Origin: a virus
Length of the DNA stretch: 44,088 nucleotides
Direction: 5' to 3' (one strand)
Virus record (IMG/VR): IMGVR_UViG_3300021061_000028
Location: 1-44,088 of that record
The notes beneath the pieces were generated by a model. It was not told the origin of the DNA. It made no database searches and saw only the letters and a list, made by a program, of their open reading frames with translations. Below, in pieces: positions 40,374 to 44,088 of the stretch (within the stretch, counting starts at the first letter, position 1; each line of letters starts with the position of its first letter). A program made the translations under genes and the position numbers.

Positions 40374-40643
40374 CTAGAAGGGAATGTCCTCCGGATTGAT
40401 TTCCTCGTCCGGATAAACGATGTCCGCTGGTGCAGCCGGTCGCGCCACAGGAGCCGGTTCTGCCTTCGGTCTGTCCTCAAACACATTCGCCTCAAGACCG
40501 ATCGCCGGAATCTTGACGATTCGGCTCACACTCCCGTCTTGCTTTTCAAACTCGACCATCTCCCCTACCTTGTCCCAGTACGTCTTCTCCACTCCGTTGC
40601 TGATGTACTTACGTGGCTTGCTGATGTTGTAGCGTTTTGTCAT
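40374..40643 (-). CDS. SSB-like single-strand DNA-binding protein (small)
   Basis: 89 residues: YNISKPRKYISNGVEKTYWDKVGEMVEFEKQDG and IVKIPAIGLEANVFEDR, a short beta-rich domain, then an Ala/Pro-rich linker and the acidic tail NPEDIPF. The tail strongly resembles the SSB C-terminal tip (DDDIPF) that recruits repair and replication proteins. The core is too short for a full OB fold to be certain. It is encoded immediately before the exonuclease in the recombination operon, so it may bring the host's SSB-interacting proteins to phage DNA. Confidence 0.65.
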   Translation of the reverse strand: MTKRYNISKPRKYISNGVEKTYWDKVGEMVEFEKQDGSVSRIVKIPAIGLEANVFEDRPKAEPAPVARPAAPADIVYPDEEINPEDIPF

Positions 40644-40645
40644 GG

Positions 40646-41275
40646 TTATTTGGTTAGTTTCGCCTCGATCTCTCTAATAAGTGCCTCTCCCTTCTTCAGT
40701 CCGTCCACCAGCGCATCCTGCATTTCCTTGTCGGCAAAACAGCGCTGAATGAGGAAGGACCGCTCGAAATTGGGGTTGTACAGGCACAGATCCGCCCACG
40801 CTCGTCCCGTAATGAGCATTTGCATCTGGCACTGCCAGCCGTACTGCGGCTCCACAGCAATACCCTGCACCATCATCCGGAAGAACTTCGTGTCGCTTGG
40901 GCACTTGATTTCGAGCAGTCCGTCGCTATCGACCAAGCTGTCCGGACTGGCCCCCGCGACAGACGAAATGCTCTCGTTGGTAACGAACCCGACCTTCTCT
41001 GCAGTTCGCCCCGTTTCGAGCTCGTACAAAGACCTGGCCTGTTCCTCTAGCTCAATGCCGCGCTCAATGTGTTCGTTCGTGTACTCCTCATCAACACCCG
41101 AGGAGTACCGCCTCGTCAGTCGCTCTAGAACAAGCGTCTCAAGACCCTTGCCATTTGCGGCGATCGCCTGAGCGTGAGAGGCCGTGAGGGGATACTTCTT
41201 ACGAAGCGCGTGCCATTCCTCGGAGCGTTGCTCGACGTTGTGGATCACGACGCCTGATGCTTTCCTTCGCGCCAT
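40646..41275 (-). CDS. YqaJ-type recombination exonuclease
   Basis: 209 residues, lambda-exonuclease-like (YqaJ viral recombinase) fold. EEWHALRKKYPLTASHAQAIA at the front, SVAGASPDSLVDSDGLLEIKCP containing the D ... E-x-K catalytic core, then FRMMVQGIAVEPQYGWQCQMQMLITG with the family Gln helix. It degrades 5' strands to make single-stranded DNA for the annealase encoded upstream. Confidence 0.9.
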   Translation of the reverse strand: MARRKASGVVIHNVEQRSEEWHALRKKYPLTASHAQAIAANGKGLETLVLERLTRRYSSGVDEEYTNEHIERGIELEEQARSLYELETGRTAEKVGFVTNESISSVAGASPDSLVDSDGLLEIKCPSDTKFFRMMVQGIAVEPQYGWQCQMQMLITGRAWADLCLYNPNFERSFLIQRCFADKEMQDALVDGLKKGEALIREIEAKLTK

Positions 41276-41277
41276 AC

Positions 41278-41421
41278 CTAGTTGGCGCTAATAACCTCCA
41301 CCTCACTAACTTCCGGTGAAGTGAGATTAATTCCCAACTGGATACTCACTTCCTGCTTCTCCTTGCAGTTTTGGCAGATGACCTCTACATCGACACTCGC
41401 CTTTGAGTCGTAGTAGGTCAT
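41278..41421 (-). CDS. 47-aa Cys-pair protein
   Basis: ATGA overlap with the annealase stop; the product SKASVDVEVICQNCKEKQEVS has a CQNC zinc knot and a beta-rich remainder. Its stop TAG is 2 bases before the exonuclease ATG. Could be a zinc-ribbon regulator of annealase-exonuclease coupling, from position only. Confidence 0.6.
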   Translation of the reverse strand: MTYYDSKASVDVEVICQNCKEKQEVSIQLGINLTSPEVSEVEVISAN

Positions 41422-42185
41422 GCGCTATGGGGATTAGCGGCTGCCTCCTGTGCCTTCACCGACCGTATGAAGTCACGATGCTCGGTCACTAGCCTTGCGA
41501 ACTCCTTGCCAAGCCCTTTGTTCTCCAGCCACAGCGCCTTAAGCTCTTCCTCAGTCGTTGTGTTCTTGACCTTCGCTCGAAGTGATTCATCTACTGCCTG
41601 GCTGGCAGCCGGCTCCTCTTGCTTTGCGGCGTCATTGTCCTCATCACCTGTGAGGATGCCGAAGGCGTTCAGAAAGGCGTAGCGCTTGGCAAACGTGCTC
41701 GCCGCGGCGACAACCTGGCTGTCGCTCATTACCTGCGTCTTTGTTCCAAGGGGCACGGTCATCTCGGTCAATTCGCTATGGCCGAGGACGTGTTGCACTT
41801 TCACCGACACCTTCACGGCGTTCTCTAGCATCTCCATGTTTGTGGAGTAGCTAAAGCCGTTGTTCTTGAGCGCGTCCTTGACCTGAGAAACGATCGACTC
41901 AATGGGCGCGTACGCATATGCCTTGCCCCCTGCTCTCGTGTACACCTCTTTCGTTTTCACGATCACCGGGCATTCCGCCTGGAAGTTCGCCATTGCGGCG
42001 ATAAATGCTTCCCTGGCGTTCTCTGCCTTCACCCGTTCGCGGAGAGCAAACAGGCGCTCCATCGTTTCTACCGGCAAATTCTGGGCAATTGCCTGGCTGA
42101 TGAATTCTGAAACTGATGTCTCTTGCTTTGCTACGACAGCTTTTTTCCCTACAACGGCTACCGCCTTGCTCTTTGTTTTTGTCAT
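41418..42185 (-). CDS. erf: ERF-family single-strand DNA annealing protein
   Basis: 255 residues. The ribosome site AGGAGGT precedes the ATG at 42185. ERF family blocks: FQAECPVIVKTKEVYTRAGGKAYAYAPIESIVSQV, NGFSYSTN, VQHVLGHSE, QVVAAASTFAKRYAFLNAFGILTGDEDND. ERF annealase, an ancestor of the Redbeta/RecT group in function, pairs complementary strands during phage recombination and genome circularisation. The C-terminus is helical (EELKALWLENKGL). Together with YqaJ it forms a two-component recombinase. Confidence 0.93.
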   Translation of the reverse strand: MTKTKSKAVAVVGKKAVVAKQETSVSEFISQAIAQNLPVETMERLFALRERVKAENAREAFIAAMANFQAECPVIVKTKEVYTRAGGKAYAYAPIESIVSQVKDALKNNGFSYSTNMEMLENAVKVSVKVQHVLGHSELTEMTVPLGTKTQVMSDSQVVAAASTFAKRYAFLNAFGILTGDEDNDAAKQEEPAASQAVDESLRAKVKNTTTEEELKALWLENKGLGKEFARLVTEHRDFIRSVKAQEAAANPHSA

Positions 42186-42190
42186 ACCTC

Positions 42191-42376
42191 CTATGGGATT
42201 ACGCTTCTAAGCTGCCGGAACCATGCACGGACCCTCTGCCACAAGGTCGGCTCCGCGTACTTTCTAATTGCTATTTCAAGCGCACACTCCCACTCCCTGA
42301 TCGCCCACTCGATCTCCGCTTCGCGATGCACGCGCCGAAGATTCTCGATATACGGACTGACGATTGGTTCTTTCAT
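42191..42376 (-). CDS. 61-aa helical protein before the annealase gene
   Basis: A charged helix protein: VSPYIENLRRVHREAEIEWAI, ECALEIAIRKYAEP, QRVRAWFRQLRSVIP. It starts without a strong ribosome site and ends 6 bases before the annealase ATG. Function unknown. Confidence 0.5.
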   Translation of the reverse strand: MKEPIVSPYIENLRRVHREAEIEWAIREWECALEIAIRKYAEPTLWQRVRAWFRQLRSVIP

Positions 42377-42401
42377 ATTGTTCGTCGCTTAGTGATTAAT
42401 C

Positions 42402-42509
42402 TCACGCGTCCTCTGGCTCTTCTCCTCCGGCTGCAAGCGCTGACACGTATCCGCACTGCGTACACGCCCCGTCTATGAAGCTATGCTCGCAATCGCTAAC
42501 TGTTCTCAT
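42402..42509 (-). CDS. 35-aa CxxC zinc peptide, first gene of the leftward operon
   Basis: ATG at 42509: MRTVSDCEHSFIDGACTQCG with an acidic tail. A Cys-x-His and CTQC arrangement could chelate zinc. Short but in a compact operon and with codon use like its neighbours. Confidence 0.5.
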   Translation of the reverse strand: MRTVSDCEHSFIDGACTQCGYVSALAAGGEEPEDA

Positions 42510-42529
42510 ATTTTTGGAATTAGCCCTCA

Positions 42530-42669
42530 GTGCTGCTCGTGGAGAGTTCTTGAAACTCGACCGTTCATCACAAATCTCGTTTCGCCACGAGCAGTACCGA
42601 AGGGATGAACCCTGATAATCCTGCCTGAGCAGGCCGAAGAGAAAGTAGCCTTGCCACTACTCGCTCTTC
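42530..42669. ncRNA. Structured region with possible pseudoknot (unknown RNA or origin)
   Basis: About 140 bases with several hairpins. A: GTGCTGCTCGTGG (42530-42542) pairs CCACGAGCAGTAC (42585-42597), 13 bp with one G-T that suits a rightward RNA. Inside it GAGTT/AACTC (42544-42558). In the loop GTTCATC (42563-42569) is complementary to GATGAAC (42604-42610), 7 bp, which would make a pseudoknot. B: CCTGC/GCAGG (42620-42633). C: GAAGAG-AGTAG paired with CTACT-CTCTTC (42636-42669). No clear promoter or T-run terminator, so it could equally be a leader of the leftward operon or a replication element. Confidence 0.5.
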
Positions 42670-42748
42670 CGCCCGCCCGCGAACTCTCATCTCAGTAAAT
42701 CACCTCATATGTTGTTTGCAAGTACACATTTGGGCGAGCTGTGGACAA

Positions 42749-42760
42749 CGCAAATTTGCG
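42749..42760. promoter_or_regulatory. 12-bp palindrome before the RHH regulator
   Basis: CGCAAATTTGCG is a perfect palindrome, 27 bases before the ATG at 42787. A DnaA-box-like TGTGGACAA is 9 bases to its left. A dimeric RHH protein usually binds such a site and represses its own promoter and the divergent operon. Confidence 0.55.
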
Positions 42761-42786
42761 GCGCCCTTGCCTGCTAAGGTGTAGGT

Positions 42787-42927
42787 ATGAAAACCAAGAA
42801 GCCCAAGCTCACGCGGACCCTGCGAGTGTCCGAGTCGGCGTATCAGTTCTTTCGGAAGCTCGCCTACAAGAACAAGACCAAAATCATCCGAGTCATTGAC
42901 TCGATGATTGACGGCGAGTGGGTCTGA
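42787..42927 (+). CDS. 46-aa ribbon-helix-helix regulator
   Basis: MKTKKPKLTRTLRVSESAYQ begins with a beta strand (LTRTLRV) followed by two helices (FFRKLAYKNKTKIIRVIDS), the fold of Arc/MetJ-type repressors. The ribosome site is AGGT close to the ATG, next to a 12-bp palindrome. It lies between the leftward recombination operon and the rightward RusA gene, where temperate phages place their switch, so it may be the lysogeny repressor or a Cro-like protein. No CI-type repressor was seen elsewhere. Confidence 0.7.
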   Translation: MKTKKPKLTRTLRVSESAYQFFRKLAYKNKTKIIRVIDSMIDGEWV

Positions 42928-42960
42928 GTATCCCCAGTATCCACACCACCACCCCTTGCC

Positions 42961-43095
42961 CTTAATGAAGTCTCCATTAAGATGGGGTGATGGGATCAGG
43001 ATGCAAACCATCTGCAATCAGGAGCGAACGCGCAATGCATGTCGCTTTCTCTCCTGATCCCAGGACAAATTAGCTGCTTTCGGGCAGCTTTTTTG
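42961..43095 (+). ncRNA. Candidate small RNA or attenuator with terminator
   Basis: CTTAATG/CATTAAG (42961-42981) forms a 7-bp hairpin. GGGATCAGGA (42992-43001) can pair with TCCTGATCCC (43052-43061). ATCAGGAG (43017-43024) can instead pair with CTCCTGAT (43051-43058), extended by AGCGA/TCGCT (43023-43046). The two stems share the same 3' strand, an either-or switch. The terminator at 43072 follows. The order hairpin, switch, terminator fits a small RNA or a leader controlling RusA. Confidence 0.5.
43072..43095 (+). terminator. Rho-independent terminator
   Basis: AGCTGC (43072-43077) and GCAGCT (43084-43089) around TTTCGG, then TTTTTT. It ends the structured RNA candidate. Confidence 0.88.
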
Positions 43096-43285
43096 TTTTC
43101 GTCCCGGGGGGTGTAACTGGGGGACGTTAATACGCCAGTTCTCGCGCAGGCTCCGCAAGTCGAAAAACAGCGGCAGAACTCAATGGGAAAGACTTAGGAG
43201 TTGCGCTCTCTTCTCTCACACTCTGTGGGGGAGGGGGGCGCAACCCAGAATCTAATAGGAAAGCAGGTAAAGATTTGAATACAGC
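43096..43285. other. Leader region before rusA
   Basis: About 190 bases without a gene. It contains a G-run (GGGGGGTG), a purine-rich GGGGGAGGGGGG tract and a short CAGGTAAAG purine stretch before the RusA ATG. No strong promoter was identified by eye. Confidence 0.35.
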
Positions 43286-43636
43286 ATGACCATCAAGACT
43301 CTTCCGATCTCAACGAATAGGCTATATCGCGGCCGGCGCTTTTTAACTTCGGAAGGGAAGGCGAACAAGCTGGCCGTAGCTTGGGAGGTTCAATCACAGT
43401 GGCGAGGGAAGCCACTCGAATGTCCGGTACGGCTAGAGATCGAACTGTGGTGGCCGGACGCCCGGCGCCGCGACCTGGATAACGTGAAGGGCCTACTCGA
43501 CTCCTTCACCGGAATTCTTTACGTAGATGACAGTCAGATCCAGGAGCTGTCGATCAGCAAGGGGATAGATCGCTCCAACCCACGCATTGAAGTGCGGTTA
43601 CAGGAGCGGCTACACAAAGACAAACGGCCAGCGTAA
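43286..43636 (+). CDS. rusA: RusA-type Holliday junction resolvase
   Basis: 116 residues: LPISTNRLYRG at the start and WWPDARRRDLDNVKGLLDSFTGILYVDDSQI with the two acidic groups DLDN and DDSQ that hold the metal ion in RusA. The enzyme resolves four-way DNA junctions. It complements the ERF/YqaJ pair. Its end carries the first copy of a 16-base repeat that flanks attP. Confidence 0.92.
   Translation: MTIKTLPISTNRLYRGRRFLTSEGKANKLAVAWEVQSQWRGKPLECPVRLEIELWWPDARRRDLDNVKGLLDSFTGILYVDDSQIQELSISKGIDRSNPRIEVRLQERLHKDKRPA
43599..43614 (+). repeat. 16-base direct repeat flanking attP, copy 1
   Basis: TACAGGAGCGGCTACA, inside the 3' end of rusA, is identical to 43813-43828. With copy 2 it brackets the tRNA-like core, so it may be an arm-type integrase binding site. 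Confidence 0.75.
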
Positions 43637-43656
43637 GCTGACCGTCGTTTTGAGAG

Positions 43657-43707
43657 TGGTCGGGGCGAAAGGATTCGAACCTTCGACCCCCTGCACCCCA
43701 TGCAGAA
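43657..43707 (-). other. attP: attP core: 3' half of tRNA-Pro(GGG)
   Basis: Read on the reverse strand: TGCATGGGGTGCAG (anticodon loop with GGG), then GGGGTCGAAGGTTCGAATCC (T arm) and GCCCCGACCA with CCA. This matches the 3' half of a tRNA-Pro(GGG). The 5' half and acceptor partner are missing upstream. The phage most likely integrates into a host tRNA-Pro gene, restoring its 3' end. Confidence 0.85.
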
Positions 43708-43812
43708 TTGGGTGTAGATTCCCCTCTCAAGCCAGCGATAAGTGCTTGATGCAGCATTAGAAATGCGTCCATACTGCACCAGCGCGTATCACCGTACCTC
43801 GCATCATTTGGC

Positions 43813-43828
43813 TACAGGAGCGGCTACA
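43813..43828 (+). repeat. 16-base direct repeat flanking attP, copy 2
   Basis: Identical to 43599-43614. It overlaps the ribosome site (AGGAG) and the A of the integrase ATG, so integrase bound here could block its own translation start region or promoter. Confidence 0.75.
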
Positions 43829-44088
43829 TGTTAAGCGACCGACAAGTACGAGCACTTGATCGACCCAATAGCATCGTTGCCGATGGCGGCGGCCTCTACC
43901 TCCGCGTCTCCGCCCACGGCTCAAAAACGTTCCTCTACCGCTCCAGAAAGGGCGGGAAAGCCCGCTACGTCACGCTAGGTGCTTATCCCTCTCTTACCCT
44001 GGCCGACGCCCGCAGGAAGGCGGGGGAGCTGCAGGGCAAGCCGCTTGACCACACGGTTGCCTACGTGGTTGAGCAGTACCTCAAGTCT
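43828..44088 (+). CDS. int: Tyrosine integrase, N-terminal part (continues at 1)
   Basis: ATG at 43828 with AGGAG about 8 bases upstream. MLSDRQVRALDRPNSIVADG and GLYLRVSAHGSKTFLYRSR, then RYVTLGAYPSLTLADARRKA form the DUF4102 arm-binding domain of P4-like integrases. The frame runs off the end and continues in the left copy of the terminal repeat to 930. See the entry at 1-930 for the catalytic part. Confidence 0.95.
   Translation, partial: MLSDRQVRALDRPNSIVADGGGLYLRVSAHGSKTFLYRSRKGGKARYVTLGAYPSLTLADARRKAGELQGKPLDHTVAYVVEQYLKS
43938..44088. repeat. Right copy of terminal direct repeat
   Basis: 151 bases, same as 1-150 except an extra A and one T/C difference. In this copy the integrase frame is intact, supporting it as the correct version. 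Confidence 0.93.

Noticed and set aside
43657-43745. A complete tRNA gene
   Set aside because: Only the anticodon arm 3' part, T arm and acceptor 3' strand with CCA are present. The 5' half does not pair, so it is an attachment core and not a functional tRNA.

Overview
The window is a nearly complete, circularly permuted genome of a temperate, short-tailed dsDNA phage (podovirus-type Caudoviricetes). The first 150 bases repeat the last 151 (one indel, one substitution), so the contig closes on itself. The integrase gene begins at 43828, runs off the right end and finishes at 930. The 3' half of a tRNA-Pro(GGG) gene, without its 5' half, lies beside the integrase (43657-43707). This is the layout of an intact attP, so the sequence is the excised or replicating form rather than an integrated prophage. 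No rRNA, CRISPR array, insertion sequence or complete tRNA gene was found.

Layout. (1) 1-2256: integrase, an MT-A70 adenine methyltransferase and, convergent to it, a BamHI/BglII-like endonuclease, probably a phage-borne restriction-modification pair. (2) 2315-2650: an operator-like palindrome, a leader hairpin, an AlpA-type regulator and a terminator. (3) 2653-7324: an accessory block unusual for a phage: two tandem paralogous membrane-anchored Cys-containing proteins; about 420 bp of non-coding DNA with many inverted repeats; an uncharacterised 269-aa protein; a three-TM VirD4/TraD-like coupling ATPase; and a replication-relaxation family protein. It resembles a mobilisation or rolling-circle replication module (oriT/ori + coupling protein + relaxase-like protein). 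This is the main candidate for a novel system. (4) 7353-11233: a primase-type zinc domain, small conserved phage genes, a 52-aa CCHC zinc-knuckle protein, a DUF932-like protein, a 58-aa lipoprotein and two microproteins. (5) 11386-12739: a RadC JAB-domain protein and a reverse-strand membrane protein. (6) 12857-35178: packaging and virion genes (TerS, TerL, portal, scaffold, coat, adaptor, tail hub, fibres, internal or ejection proteins), interrupted by a second copy of the reverse-strand membrane protein. No tail tube, sheath or long tape-measure protein is present, hence the podovirus call. (7) 35180-37434: lysis genes. (8) 37435-38518: operator-like repeats, a DUF3606 protein and a 118-aa protein. 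(9) 42509-38709, leftward: a compact recombination operon with ERF annealase, YqaJ exonuclease and a small protein with an SSB-like tail. (10) 42530-43828: structured RNA candidates, a ribbon-helix-helix regulator with an adjacent palindrome, RusA resolvase and attP.

How it may work together. Lysogeny would use the integrase at tRNA-Pro. No CI-like repressor was seen; the RHH and AlpA proteins are the candidate switch proteins. Replication probably relies on recombination (ERF, YqaJ, RusA, SSB-like), possibly with initiation by the relaxase-like protein at the 3.5-3.9 kb repeats, because no helicase, full primase or polymerase is present.

Host. Good AGGAGG-type ribosome sites, a lipobox, a CCA-encoding tRNA-Pro fragment, a P4-like integrase, and DUF3606 and AlpA proteins point to a Gram-negative, probably proteobacterial host. 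The Ser/Thr-rich (ATST, TSTS) fibre linkers and the transglycosylase resemble, from memory, proteins deposited under candidate-phyla (Parcubacteria-type) metagenome bins. That could reflect the host or mis-binned phage, so the host is left open.
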